From the NCBI RefSeq assembly GCF_900129375.1, contig NZ_FQVN01000004.1:186001-250000 (forward strand): 64,000 bases of DNA, read 5' to 3'. The position numbers and the translations under genes were made by a program. Below, piece by piece: positions 34,484-43,693 of this stretch. The notes under the pieces were generated by a model. It saw nothing but the letters and a program-made list of their open reading frames with translations, was not told the origin of the DNA and ran no database searches. Every line of letters begins with the position of its first letter. Within the stretch, counting starts at the first letter, position 1. Origin of the DNA: Streptoalloteichus hindustanus (GTDB lineage: Bacteria > Actinomycetota > Actinomycetes > Mycobacteriales > Pseudonocardiaceae).

Positions 34484-36111
34484 ACCGCCGCCCTGAGGCT
34501 CAGCGCCCGGTCGGCCCAGCGTGTCCACAGTGGACTCTGGCTGAAGACCACGGTGGTGCGCCCGCGTCGCAGCTCCGCGACCCGTTCGGCGATTCGCGAC
34601 TCGGTGTGCGCGTCCACGGCGGAGGTCGGTTCGTCGAGCAGCAGCACGTCGGCGTCGGTGGCCAGCGCGCGGGCCAGGTTGAGCCGTTGTCGTTGCCCGC
34701 CGGACAGTTCCCACCCGCGTTCGCCCAGCGTCTCGTCGAGGCCGGCCGGCAGCGCGTTGACGATGTCGTCGGCGTCCGCGGCGAACACCGCCGCGCTCAC
34801 GCTCATCAAACTGGGGTGTGCCGGTGTCAGTTGCTCGCGCAACACGCCGGAGAACCAGATGTCGCTGTGGTGGGCGCACACGACGCGCCTGCGCAGCTCG
34901 GCGAGTGCGACCTGTCGCACCGGCACGCCGCCGACCAGGACGTCCTCCCCGGGCGCGGTGTCGGCGAACCCGGCCAGCCGGTCGGCCAGCGGCGCTCCCG
35001 CCTCGCCGGCGTCGATCACCGTCAGCAGTCCCGGTTCCACCCGCACCCCCGACTCGGTGTCCACCAGCGACAGCGGGCCGTCGGGAAGCGGCACCGGGTG
35101 CGGCGGGTCGGAGCGGGTCGGTGGGACGGCGAGGACGGCGAGGACCCTGTGCGCCGACACCAGACCGCCGGAGAGGGCGTCCGCCGCCTCGGTCATCGTG
35201 GTCACCGGCACCACCAGGTAGGCCGACGCGGCGTAGAACGCCACCAGTTCGCCCACGTCGAGGGTGCCGTCGAGGGCCAGCCGCGCCCCCCACCAGACGA
35301 TGACCACCGTGACCAGCCCCGGCAGGGCCACGTTGGCGGCGGACAGCACGCCCTCGCTGCGAGCGATGGGCCGGCCCGACTCCCGCACCCGTTGGCTGGC
35401 CGCGCGGAAACGGCGCAGGAACCGCTGCTCGCCGCCGATGCCCCGCAGGATGCGCAGGCCGGAGACGATGTCCGCGCCGAGCGCGCTGGCCTCGGCGAAG
35501 CGCTCCCGCTGCGCGGCCGTGCGCCGCTGCAGCGGCGTGAACAGCGGCTTGATCCCCAGCACCGCCAGCGGCACGCCGACCAGCGCGACCCCGCCGAGCA
35601 CGGGCGAGCTGCCCAGCAGCGCCACGGCGACCACCACGAACCCGACCGCCGTGCCGATCACGCGTCCGAGCACCGTGAAGCCGTTGCCGATGTACTCCAG
35701 GTCCGAGGAGGTGACGGTCACGACCTCGCCGACGGTGGTGGCGTCGCGGACGGCGGTGCCCGCCCGCGCCAGCTGGGCCGTCACCAGTTGCTGGGTGCGG
35801 CGGACGCCGTGCAGGCGCAGACCGGTGGCGAGGAAGTCGGAGACCGCGCTGAAGGCGGACTGCGCCACGCCCAGCCCGGCGGCGACCAGCGCCCACAGCC
35901 AGATCCCCCGCCAGCTCCGCGCGTCGATCGCGCCCACCCCGTGCCCGATCACCAGCGGCAGCAGGGCGCCCGGCAGCGCCCACAGCGTCGAGGTGATCGC
36001 CGTGCCGGCCACCAGCCACGGCCGCTCCCACAGAATCAGCCACAGATATCGGCCGCCGCCGAGCGGCCGCCGCGAACGTGTCAAGCTTTCCGGGCCGCGC
36101 GTTCCCGTCAT
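34480..36111 (-). CDS. ABC exporter subunit lacking Walker A
   Basis: A 543-residue half-transporter with an N-terminal membrane domain (six helices) and an ATPase domain. The signature LSGGQRQRLNLARAL and Walker B VLLLDEPTSAVD are canonical, yet the Walker A position reads VIDAGEAGAPLADRL with no GKS/T, so it should not bind ATP normally at that site. This complements the defect in the partner and predicts one consensus and one dead site. ATG at 36111 faces the aminotransferase gene across a 176-bp divergent promoter. Confidence 0.87.
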   Translation of the reverse strand: MTGTRGPESLTRSRRPLGGGRYLWLILWERPWLVAGTAITSTLWALPGALLPLVIGHGVGAIDARSWRGIWLWALVAAGLGVAQSAFSAVSDFLATGLRLHGVRRTQQLVTAQLARAGTAVRDATTVGEVVTVTSSDLEYIGNGFTVLGRVIGTAVGFVVVAVALLGSSPVLGGVALVGVPLAVLGIKPLFTPLQRRTAAQRERFAEASALGADIVSGLRILRGIGGEQRFLRRFRAASQRVRESGRPIARSEGVLSAANVALPGLVTVVIVWWGARLALDGTLDVGELVAFYAASAYLVVPVTTMTEAADALSGGLVSAHRVLAVLAVPPTRSDPPHPVPLPDGPLSLVDTESGVRVEPGLLTVIDAGEAGAPLADRLAGFADTAPGEDVLVGGVPVRQVALAELRRRVVCAHHSDIWFSGVLREQLTPAHPSLMSVSAAVFAADADDIVNALPAGLDETLGERGWELSGGQRQRLNLARALATDADVLLLDEPTSAVDAHTESRIAERVAELRRGRTTVVFSQSPLWTRWADRALSLRAAV

Positions 36112-36287
36112 TGTTCACCCGCCTCTCCTGGCGCGGAATCTTGACAGTCCGGTGGGCCCACCTCAAACTTTGGTTCCACTTCCTTGACGCTCACGTTCCT
36201 TACGAGTGCGCGGAGCCCACTTCGCCGTGGCGGTTCCGCGAAGAGAAATTTCCAGGGCAACCCGGTCGCGGAAGAGGTTTGTGGCGC
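36112..36287. promoter_or_regulatory. Divergent promoter region with a 12-bp palindrome
   Basis: The gap between the exporter and the first biosynthetic gene contains TTGACA at 36141 and, just downstream, the perfect palindrome GGTGGGCCCACC (36151-36162). The palindrome is a candidate operator for divergent control of export and biosynthesis. It is not the published StrR-type GTTCGACTG inverted repeat, which I did not find here. Confidence 0.4.
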
Positions 36288-37538
36288 ATGGACACTTTGG
36301 CGATTCTTGGCGGAGAGCCGGTGCGGGAGCGGAAGATCGTGCCGCGCTTCGTCCCGACCGAGGACACGCGCAGGAGGATCGACGAGTTGCTGGCCAGCGG
36401 CGCGCTCAGCGACTTCTACGGTGGCCCCTGGTGCGCGGAGTTCGAGCGGCGGTTCGCCGAGTACCACGGCGTCCGCAACGCCGTCGCCGTCAGTTCCGGC
36501 ACCTGCGCCCTGCACACCGCGGTCACCGCGTGCGGGATCGGTCCCGGCGACGAGGTCCTGATCCCCACGAGCTGCTTCTTCACCGCCGCGACGGTGGTCC
36601 TGCAGCAGAACGGCGTCCCGGTGCTGGTCGACTGCCTCCCGGAGAGCTTCGAGATCGACCTCGACGCGGCCGAGTCGCTGGTGACCCCGCGCACGAAGGC
36701 GATCCTCCCGGTGCACATGTACGGCTACCCGAGCGACATCGACCGGCTCACCGAGTTCGCGGACCGGCACGGGCTGTTGGTCATCGAGGACGCCTGCCAG
36801 AGCCACGGCGCCCGGTTCCGCGACCGGCCGATGGGCACGAACGGGACCGTGGGCTGCTTCAGCTTCGGCGCGCCCCGCAAGCACATCAACTGCGGCGAGG
36901 GCGGCATGCTGATCACCGACGACGACGAGCTGGCCAGGCAGATCCGCCGGGTGGCCAACAAGGGCAAGGACAACGGCTGGTTCACGCACCGGGTCATGGG
37001 GTTCTCGTACGTCATGCCGGAGCTGAACGCGATCATCGGGATCCAGGGCGTCGAGGAGCTGGACGAGCTGGTCGTCGTCCGGCGCGCGGTGTCCGACAGC
37101 TACGACGCCGTCCTGCGGGGCACCGAGCTGGAGCCCGCGCCGGTGCCGGACACCCTCTACCACTCGTACTTCCGCAAGGTCGTGCTCCTGCCCGAGCGGT
37201 TCGCGCCGATCCGGGACTGGGTCGTGCGGGCGATCGAGTGGGAGAACGTCTCGGCGAAGCCGCCGCACGCCGCGCTGCACACCATCGCCTGGCTGCGGGA
37301 ACGCCTCGGGCCCTCCCTGCCGGCGAGCTTCCCGGTCGCCGACCGCGAGCTGGCCAGGGTGGTGGACCTGGAGGTGGGCCCGTCGATGACCGCGGAGGAC
37401 GGCGTGGTGAGCGGGCAGGCCGTGCTCAAGGTGTGGCGGTGGGTCCGCGAGCACGAGCAGGAGGCCTTCGCGCTGGCGGAGCAGAGCGGGCGCTACACCG
37501 ACAAGGGACCGCTTCTGACGGTGTCCGCCGCCCGATGA
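36288..37538 (+). CDS. PLP aminotransferase, DegT/DnrJ/EryC1 family
   Basis: A 416-residue PLP enzyme that transaminates a keto-sugar or keto-cyclitol. Cofactor marks are SSGTCALHTAV (phosphate contacts), Asp168 in VIEDACQSHG, and Lys198 in FGAPRKHINCGEGG. The family includes scyllo-inosose aminotransferases such as StsC and many NDP-sugar enzymes; sequence inspection cannot separate them. The start ATG 36288 follows GAAGAGG. Its stop overlaps the kinase gene (ATGA), implying that transamination and phosphorylation belong to one pathway. Confidence 0.88.
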   Translation: MDTLAILGGEPVRERKIVPRFVPTEDTRRRIDELLASGALSDFYGGPWCAEFERRFAEYHGVRNAVAVSSGTCALHTAVTACGIGPGDEVLIPTSCFFTAATVVLQQNGVPVLVDCLPESFEIDLDAAESLVTPRTKAILPVHMYGYPSDIDRLTEFADRHGLLVIEDACQSHGARFRDRPMGTNGTVGCFSFGAPRKHINCGEGGMLITDDDELARQIRRVANKGKDNGWFTHRVMGFSYVMPELNAIIGIQGVEELDELVVVRRAVSDSYDAVLRGTELEPAPVPDTLYHSYFRKVVLLPERFAPIRDWVVRAIEWENVSAKPPHAALHTIAWLRERLGPSLPASFPVADRELARVVDLEVGPSMTAEDGVVSGQAVLKVWRWVREHEQEAFALAEQSGRYTDKGPLLTVSAAR

Positions 37539-38557
37539 CGGCGTCGACGGACGGCCGCGCCGTGTTTGTTGCTAGTGTCCGCCAAGTGATGGCGAACGAT
37601 GTGCTGGACAACATCCTGGCGCACTACGGATTCTCCGGAGAAATGGCGAGTGCGGCGAGTCAGGGCGCGGACAATCTGACTTTTCTCGTGGGTGATCCCG
37701 AGCCGCGCCACGTGTTGCGGTGCTATCAGGTCACGGCGGCGCACGAGATCGACTTCGAACTCGACCTCATCGACCACCTGGTGAACCACGGATTTCCCAC
37801 ACCCCGGATCGTGCGCACCGCCACCGGCCGGCGCCGGGTCGTCGAGTCGGGCGTCCACGCGGTGCTGTTCGACTTCGTCGCGGGCGTCCCGATCGACCCC
37901 CGACGGAGCGAGAGCGGCGCCCAGATCGCGGATCTGGCGGCCCGCCTGCACCTGGTGACGGCCGGCTGCTCCTTCGGCGTCGAGCGCTCCCGGTCCGACC
38001 GGGGCCGGATCCGGGCTTTGCTGCGGGCGCTGGAAACCGACGCGGTCCTGGGCGGCAAGGCCGGCGCCGACCGGCTCGTCGAGCACCTGCGCGGCCTGCT
38101 CGACGACCTGGCGGAGCTGCGGGAGCGGGCACTGCCGTCCGGGGCGATCCACCACGACTTCGCGCCGGACAACATCCTGGTCCACCCCGCGGACGCCAAC
38201 CACGGCCAGTCCATCGCGGCGCTGATCGACTTCGACGAGTCCTACGCCGGCCCCTTCGTCTTCGACATCGCCTCCCTGCTGACCAACTGGGCCAAGGGGG
38301 AGCGCGACTGGTTCGACCTGCCGGCGATGCGCGAGCTGCTCACCGCCTACCAGCGGGTGCGGCCCCTCACGCCGGGCGAGCGCGAGGCCCTGCCGTTGGC
38401 CGTGCGGGCATTCAACGCGGCTGACGCCGCGGAGTACATCCTGCGGAACTACCCCAAGCGCCCGGCCGAGTTCGCACTGTCCGGCTGCCTCTCCCTGAGC
38501 ACCTACTACGCACTGACCGAACGCGACGACTGGCTGCGCGGGCTCGACGTGGGCTAG
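37535..38557 (+). CDS. APH/ThrB-type small-molecule phosphotransferase
   Basis: A 340-residue kinase of the aminoglycoside phosphotransferase fold. It has SQGADNLTFLV as nucleotide loop, catalytic IHHDFAPDNILV (HxDxxxxN) and the metal-binding LIDFDESYAGP. The start overlaps the aminotransferase stop; an in-frame ATG at 37589 is the alternative and fits the domain edge better. By context it may phosphorylate an aminocyclitol intermediate, as StrN does in streptomycin synthesis, or inactivate the product for self-protection. The sequence does not decide. Confidence 0.82.
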   Translation: MTASTDGRAVFVASVRQVMANDVLDNILAHYGFSGEMASAASQGADNLTFLVGDPEPRHVLRCYQVTAAHEIDFELDLIDHLVNHGFPTPRIVRTATGRRRVVESGVHAVLFDFVAGVPIDPRRSESGAQIADLAARLHLVTAGCSFGVERSRSDRGRIRALLRALETDAVLGGKAGADRLVEHLRGLLDDLAELRERALPSGAIHHDFAPDNILVHPADANHGQSIAALIDFDESYAGPFVFDIASLLTNWAKGERDWFDLPAMRELLTAYQRVRPLTPGEREALPLAVRAFNAADAAEYILRNYPKRPAEFALSGCLSLSTYYALTERDDWLRGLDVG

Positions 38558-38589
38558 CGGCACGCCGGTCGCGGCGACCAGGAGGAAAG

Positions 38590-39168
38590 ATGCACCAAGA
38601 CTTCCGGGTGTTCCTCGCGGCACCCTTCGCCCAGTGGCTGTCCGCGGACGGCGTGGTCGACTCCCGCGCGCGTCGGGGGCTCACCGCCCTGCGTCAGACG
38701 TTCCTCAACCTGGGTCTGCCGGTGTTCAGCGCGCACCACAACGAGCGCTGGGGCCAGGGGTGGCTGCCGCCCGAGACGTGCGTGCCCAGCGACTTCCGCG
38801 CCATGCAGACGGCCGATGTGGTGTGCGCCTACCTCGGCACGCCGCCCTCCGGTGGCGTCTGCCTGGAACTGGGGTGGGCCTCGGCCATGCACAAGCCGGT
38901 GTTGCTGGTTCTCGACGACGGCGCCAGGCCCAGCCAGATGATCGAGGGGCTGGCCACGGTCACGCCGGTGCGCCGGCTGGTCGTCACCGACGGGCTGACC
39001 GAGGAGACGGCGAGGGAGATCGTCGACGCGACGGTCGCGCTCGCCGGCGACTGTTCGCCGCAGCAGCGCACGGCGTGGCGGGCGGACGCGCTCGACGCCT
39101 CCCTCGGCTACGTGCGGGCCATCCAGGTGGCGCAGACCTCCGAGCTGCTCGGCGACTCGTGCGGCTGA
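38590..39168 (+). CDS. Nucleoside 2-deoxyribosyltransferase-like protein
   Basis: A 192-residue protein with the Rossmann-like pattern of the nucleoside 2-deoxyribosyltransferase family: FRVFLAAPFAQWL at the start, ADVVCAYLGTPPSGGVCLELGWA (ligand-binding Asp and Glu) and KPVLLVLDDG. Relatives cleave or exchange N-glycosidic bonds; some act on CMP in nucleoside antibiotic pathways. AGGAGG before ATG 38590 is excellent. It follows the kinase by 32 bp, so it is probably co-transcribed with the cluster. Confidence 0.68.
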   Translation: MHQDFRVFLAAPFAQWLSADGVVDSRARRGLTALRQTFLNLGLPVFSAHHNERWGQGWLPPETCVPSDFRAMQTADVVCAYLGTPPSGGVCLELGWASAMHKPVLLVLDDGARPSQMIEGLATVTPVRRLVVTDGLTEETAREIVDATVALAGDCSPQQRTAWRADALDASLGYVRAIQVAQTSELLGDSCG

Positions 39169-39281
39169 CCACCTTTGTCCTATGTGGACATTCACTCGGT
39201 CTTCGTGGCGCGGTGTCGGGTGCGTGACCGCAGGGCGGTCTGACGCTCGTACTGCCCGCTGAAGGACGCCCGCACTGTCCA

Positions 39282-40451
39282 CTAAGGACAGACCTGGCCC
39301 GCGGAAGCCGGTTCCGGGTCCGCCAACGGTTCGGGCCGGCGGCAGTCGCTGACCACCGGAACCCGTCGGCCGTCCCGAGCGGACTCCAGGATCGATTGCA
39401 TGACGTCCACGACGTGGAAGGCGAGATCGCCGTTGGCGCGGTGGTCGGTCCCGGCGCGCAGGGCCCGGGCCAGGTCGACCACGCCGGCGCCGCGTCGCAC
39501 CGGAGGCCGTGAGCCGGTGGAGCTCGGTCCGGCCAGCTCGGTCCACTCGGTGGCGCCCCGGGCCCGCAACAGCACTGGGCCGTCGTACCCGCTGGGGTCC
39601 GGACACCGCAGCGTGCCCTCGCTGCCGTGGATCTCCAGCCGGGACCGCTCGGTCGCCACGTCGAACGACGTCGTCAGCGTGCCGATGACACCACCGGCGA
39701 ACTCCAGCACCGCACACAGGTGCGTCAGCACCTCGACGTCGATGACCTGGCCCGCGCGGGGTTCGCTGGTGACTGTCCTGTGTGGCCACGTCCTGGTGGC
39801 GCTCGCGCACACACCGGTGACCGCGCCGAGCACCGCCACCAGCGCGGTGAGGTGGTAGGGGCCCATGTCGAACAGCGGCCCGCCGCCCCGGTGGTAGAAG
39901 AAGGCCGGGTCGGGGTGCCACCATTCCGGGCCGGCGCACAGGGTTTCCGCGGTCACGCTGACCGGGCGGCCGATCAGCCCCGCGTCGATCGCTCGCCGGC
40001 ACTCCTGGAACGCGGGAGAGAGGAACGTGTCGGGCGCGCTGGCCAGGCGCACCCGGGACGCGTTCGCGGCGGTGACCAGCCGCCGGGCCTCCGCGCGGTC
40101 GACGGCGAGTGGTTTCTCGCTGTACACGTGGCAACCCGTCGCCAGGGCGCGCAGCCCCACCGCCACGTGGTCCCGGGGACGGGTGAGGTTGAGCAGGATC
40201 TCGACCTCGGGGTCGGCGAGCAGGGCGTCGACCTCGCCCACGCGCATGCCGGGAACCAGCGCGGCCAACGCCGCGGCGCGTTCGGGATCGATGTCCGCGC
40301 AGGCCAGGAGCCGGACTTCGGGATGTCGCCCGAGGTGCCGCGCGTAGGACCGGCTGATCATGCCCGCGCCGACCACGCCCACACCGACCGGCGCCGCGTC
40401 CGGGATGTGTTCCGGAAACTGTTCCGGGAGCTGTTCCGGGAGCTGACTCAC
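39282..40451 (-). CDS. Gfo/Idh/MocA family oxidoreductase
   Basis: A 389-residue NAD(P)-dependent dehydrogenase. The Rossmann motif GVGVVGAGMISRSYARHLGRH is followed by ACADIDPERA, the EKP motif SEKPLAVDRAEA, and a C-terminal domain with GGGPLFDMGPYHLTAL carrying the catalytic-region His. Relatives oxidise inositol, glucose 6-phosphate or NDP-sugars, so it could produce the ketone used by the aminotransferases. GTG 40451 follows GGAGG. The first residues contain a 12-bp repeat (QLPE QLPE QFPE). Divergent from the glycosyltransferase gene. Confidence 0.88.
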   Translation of the reverse strand: MSQLPEQLPEQFPEHIPDAAPVGVGVVGAGMISRSYARHLGRHPEVRLLACADIDPERAAALAALVPGMRVGEVDALLADPEVEILLNLTRPRDHVAVGLRALATGCHVYSEKPLAVDRAEARRLVTAANASRVRLASAPDTFLSPAFQECRRAIDAGLIGRPVSVTAETLCAGPEWWHPDPAFFYHRGGGPLFDMGPYHLTALVAVLGAVTGVCASATRTWPHRTVTSEPRAGQVIDVEVLTHLCAVLEFAGGVIGTLTTSFDVATERSRLEIHGSEGTLRCPDPSGYDGPVLLRARGATEWTELAGPSSTGSRPPVRRGAGVVDLARALRAGTDHRANGDLAFHVVDVMQSILESARDGRRVPVVSDCRRPEPLADPEPASAGQVCP

Positions 40452-40887
40452 GACGTGACCTCCGCTGTTGTCGCGCACAGGGCCGCCGGCGTTGTCGAAC
40501 CACCGCGGGCGGCCGGGCGACGTCATTTCCAGCACTCACCTGACGAGGAACCGGCCGAGGCGGGAACGGAACTGGCGTGGACGAGCGGCGCTGCGCGGAG
40601 TGGGGATTGGTGCCGTGCCAGGGTGTTGTGGTCCCGGACCGTACTGGGAGTCGGCTTTCCCAGCAACGCCAACACTCCTCGCTGGTCCCGGCCCTACCGG
40701 GGCAGGTGCCGGCGGTGGCCGGGTGCGGTGCTGAGCAATACCCCGGACGGGTTTCAGCGGCACGGGTGGAATGGGCACGCGGAGCTGGTCGTTCCCTTGC
40801 TGCGTCCACACCGCGTTGCTAGCGTCAATTCGGCTCGCGGGGTACGGACAGTTTTCCGGCATTACGCCGAACACCAAGGTGGTGCTG
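40452..40887. other. Divergent intergenic region inside the cluster
   Basis: About 430 bases with no supportable gene. It should hold promoters for the dehydrogenase and for the glycosyltransferase. I found no clear operator. Confidence 0.45.
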
Positions 40888-42393
40888 ATGCCCCTTTCCA
40901 TGACCGCGCACCTGGAGAACCTCGGCCCGCTCGCGGGAAGCGCGCCCTACCGCCGCACGTCCCGGGGGCTGGTCCAGCCGGACGGCTCCGCCATCCACCG
41001 GTCGGCCCGTCGCGAACGCGCGCGCCTCCGCCAGTACTTCGACGCACTGCCCACGGCGCACCGGGATCGGGTCCGCGCGCTGGCCGACGCCCTGCCCGCC
41101 ATCGACCCGCGGTGCCGGATCTCCGTGCAGGTCCCCGCCCGCTTCGAAGCCGGGTACCTGCGCCAGTTCCTCGACGTCTACGCCAACCAGCGCGCCCTGG
41201 ACCGCACACCGCTTCCGCCGCGCTTCTTCGACGTTCTGGTCGTCAACAACCGCCTGGCCGGAGAGCGGCCCGACGACTCCGCCGCCGTCTTCGCGGAGTT
41301 CCGCGCGGCGGCGGGCGAACGGGCCGACGACTTCCACTTCGTCGACGTGGAGCTCGACGTCGACGAGCCGTACCCGCTGACCCTGGTCCGCAGGCTCGGC
41401 GCGGACATCACGATCGCGCGCCTGCTGGCGCGCGAGAACTACCCGGAGCCGGTGTACTTCGCCCTGGAGGACGCCGACACCGTCTGGCTCGATCCGCGCC
41501 AGTTGGCCATCCAGGTCGCGGTGCTGGACGCCCGTCCCGAGCTGGACGGCGTGCGGGGCCAGCAGGACCGCTGCCCCTGGGTCATGTGCGAGAACGACCT
41601 GCTGGTCGCGTTGCGGAGGTCCTGGAACTTCACCGAGGCGTACCTCGCCCGGGAGTCGTTGCGGCCGCACCGCAATCCGCGGTACGACTTCACCTGGAAC
41701 AGGGTGGTCACGAGCGGCTGGAACTCCGCGGTGTCCGCCGAGGCCTTCGCCGTGATGGGCGGCTACACACCGGACCGCCGGCTGGGCGAGGACGTGGACA
41801 TCGGCGAGCGGCTGAGCTGCGTGCGCGGTGGGTGGCGCGGTGACGAGTTCGTGCCGGAGGTCGGCACGATCGGCCCGCTGCGCACCCGAGCCGAGGGATC
41901 TCCGCGCCGGTGGCTGCTGCGGGTGGCCGCCGACGTGGACCCCTACAACCGGAAGAACGGCTACGAGAACTTCTTCTCGCGCACCGTCACCGACCAGATC
42001 AGGTCCCCCGACTACTCGGGTTTGCTGGCGGCCGCCTGGTTCTCGGCGCGGCTGTCCCCGGCCAACGCGCACCTCTTCGAGGACGCTCTGTCCCGGGACT
42101 TCGAGTTCACGCTGAAGGTGCGCGGGAACCGGACCGACGCGGAGGACCAGTGGCGGTGGGTCTGCCACGCGCTCGGCCTGCACCCCGCCGACTGGCGGAT
42201 CACCGGCGACCGGGTCCGGCTGCTGTCGCTGGACCGCCTCGCCGAGGCCCTGAACGGCTTCCGGGCCAGGAACCGCGGCCGGCCGGCGGAGATCGGGAAA
42301 CCCGCTCGGCCGGTGGGCCGGGTCCCGGCGCCGCGGCCGCGGCCCGAAGCACAGTCCGAAGAGGAGAGTGACCATGCGAACGCTTGCTGTTGA
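40888..42393 (+). CDS. GT-A-type glycosyltransferase-like protein
   Basis: A 501-residue protein with a family-2-like glycosyltransferase core. It has ISVQVPARFEAGYLRQFLDVY at the nucleotide end, the acidic metal motif FALEDADTVWLDP (DxD equivalent, near residue 194) and SAEAFAVMGGYTPDRRLGEDVDIGERL, the acceptor-side ED motif. The C-terminal 120 residues are family-poor and end in a Pro/Arg tail. ATG 40888 follows AAGGTGG. The stop lies 20 bases inside the next aminotransferase gene. It probably attaches a sugar to the aminated core, but donor and acceptor are unknown. Confidence 0.7.
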   Translation: MPLSMTAHLENLGPLAGSAPYRRTSRGLVQPDGSAIHRSARRERARLRQYFDALPTAHRDRVRALADALPAIDPRCRISVQVPARFEAGYLRQFLDVYANQRALDRTPLPPRFFDVLVVNNRLAGERPDDSAAVFAEFRAAAGERADDFHFVDVELDVDEPYPLTLVRRLGADITIARLLARENYPEPVYFALEDADTVWLDPRQLAIQVAVLDARPELDGVRGQQDRCPWVMCENDLLVALRRSWNFTEAYLARESLRPHRNPRYDFTWNRVVTSGWNSAVSAEAFAVMGGYTPDRRLGEDVDIGERLSCVRGGWRGDEFVPEVGTIGPLRTRAEGSPRRWLLRVAADVDPYNRKNGYENFFSRTVTDQIRSPDYSGLLAAAWFSARLSPANAHLFEDALSRDFEFTLKVRGNRTDAEDQWRWVCHALGLHPADWRITGDRVRLLSLDRLAEALNGFRARNRGRPAEIGKPARPVGRVPAPRPRPEAQSEEESDHANACC

Positions 42394-43588
42394 CGGTGGC
42401 GCGCCGGCCTTCGACACGGAGAAGACGAAGGTGCTGTGGCCGGCGCCGACGGACGCGGAAACCGCCGCCCTGCAACGGGTTCTCGACTCCGGTGTCTGGA
42501 CGCGCAGTCGGGACGCCAACTGGTCCGAGGGCGAGGCGGGACAGTTCGAGCGGGAGTTCGGTGCGTACCTCGGGTGCAACCACGTCACCGCGGTCACCAA
42601 CGGCACTGTCGCCATCGAACTCGCGCTGTCCGCCCTCGGGGTCGAGCCGGGGGACGAGGTGATCGTCCCGGCGTCGACCTTCTTCGCCACGGTGTCGCCG
42701 GTCGTCCGGATGCGCGCCATCCCCGTCTTCGCCGACATCGACCCCCTGACCTACACGGTCTCGCCCGACTCGATCGCCGAGCGCGTGACGGACCGGACTG
42801 TGGGGGTGCTGGTCGTCCACCTGTCGGGCGTGCCCGTCAACCTCGACGCCGTCGTCAGCGTGTGCGCGAGGGACTCGCTCTTCCTGGTCGAGGACTGCGC
42901 GCAGGCGGCCGGTTCGCAGTGGCGGGGTCGCCAGGTGGGCACCGTCGGCGACGTGGGCACCTTCAGCTTCCACCACGAGAAGCAGCTCACCTGCGGCGAG
43001 GGCGGAGCGGTCGCCACCGACGACGCCCGACTGGCCGGCCGCATGTACGCGTTCCACCACGGTTTCTGGATGCCGGGCGCGCCCGAGCAGGAGTGCCACG
43101 AGATCTCGACGAACGCCCGGCTGACACCGTTCCAGGCGGCGATCCTCCGGGCGCGGCTGCCCCGGCTGGACGACGAGATCGACCGGCGTCAGCGCAACGT
43201 GGCCCTGCTGCGCGAACTCCTCGGCCCGGCCGTCGTCCCGGTGCGCCCACCGGCCGAGACGACCCGGTGGAGCGTGTACTCGGTGCCGCTGCGCCTGGAC
43301 CACGAGCACGCGGAGGGACTGTCGCGCGACCGGCTCGTCCGGGCCCTCCGGGCGGAAGGGGTCTCCGCCCACGAAGGCCACCTCGACCCGGTGTACCGCC
43401 GCCCGATGTTCCGCGACAACCCCATCCAGTACCGCAACGACGGCTGCCCCGCGGCCGAGCACGCCGCGGACCGGACCGGCTTCGTGATCTCCCAGCGCAT
43501 GTTCCTCGGCCCGGACACCTGGATGTACCGGCTCGCCGAACTGATCGAGGAACTGGTCACCTCGGGGCGCTGCCACGCGGAGGAGTAG
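42374..43588 (+). CDS. Second PLP aminotransferase, DegT/DnrJ/EryC1 family
   Basis: A 404-residue enzyme related to, but clearly distinct from, the one at 36288. Marks are TNGTVAIELALSALG, Asp174 in LVEDCAQAAG and Lys203 in FSFHHEKQLTCGEGG. The opening RTLAVDGGAPAFDTEK...LWPAPTD resembles AHBA-synthase- and StsC-type enzymes. ATG 42374 is six bases after GAGGAGA and lies within the end of the glycosyltransferase gene, so expression is coupled. Two aminotransferases in one small cluster suggest a diamino product. Confidence 0.88.
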   Translation: MRTLAVDGGAPAFDTEKTKVLWPAPTDAETAALQRVLDSGVWTRSRDANWSEGEAGQFEREFGAYLGCNHVTAVTNGTVAIELALSALGVEPGDEVIVPASTFFATVSPVVRMRAIPVFADIDPLTYTVSPDSIAERVTDRTVGVLVVHLSGVPVNLDAVVSVCARDSLFLVEDCAQAAGSQWRGRQVGTVGDVGTFSFHHEKQLTCGEGGAVATDDARLAGRMYAFHHGFWMPGAPEQECHEISTNARLTPFQAAILRARLPRLDDEIDRRQRNVALLRELLGPAVVPVRPPAETTRWSVYSVPLRLDHEHAEGLSRDRLVRALRAEGVSAHEGHLDPVYRRPMFRDNPIQYRNDGCPAAEHAADRTGFVISQRMFLGPDTWMYRLAELIEELVTSGRCHAEE

Positions 43589-43693
43589 ACCGACGGCGGG
43601 AACCGTCCACAGTGTCCGTCGACGGCGTGTCGGTCGGTGGTCGACCGGTTGCGGTGGTGGGCGCGGTCAGCCGCTGAGGAGAGGCACGGGCGT

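Noticed and set aside
32732-36166. One 1,144-codon frame suggesting a single fused ABC exporter
   Set aside because: The first half of that frame is not the transporter sequence; the real genes are two overlapping frames joined by an ATGA overlap at 34480-34483.
36112-36287. Search for the StrR-type GTTCGACTG inverted repeat upstream of the cluster genes
   Set aside because: No convincing copy was found here or before the glycosyltransferase gene, so the regulator's targets remain inferred from context.
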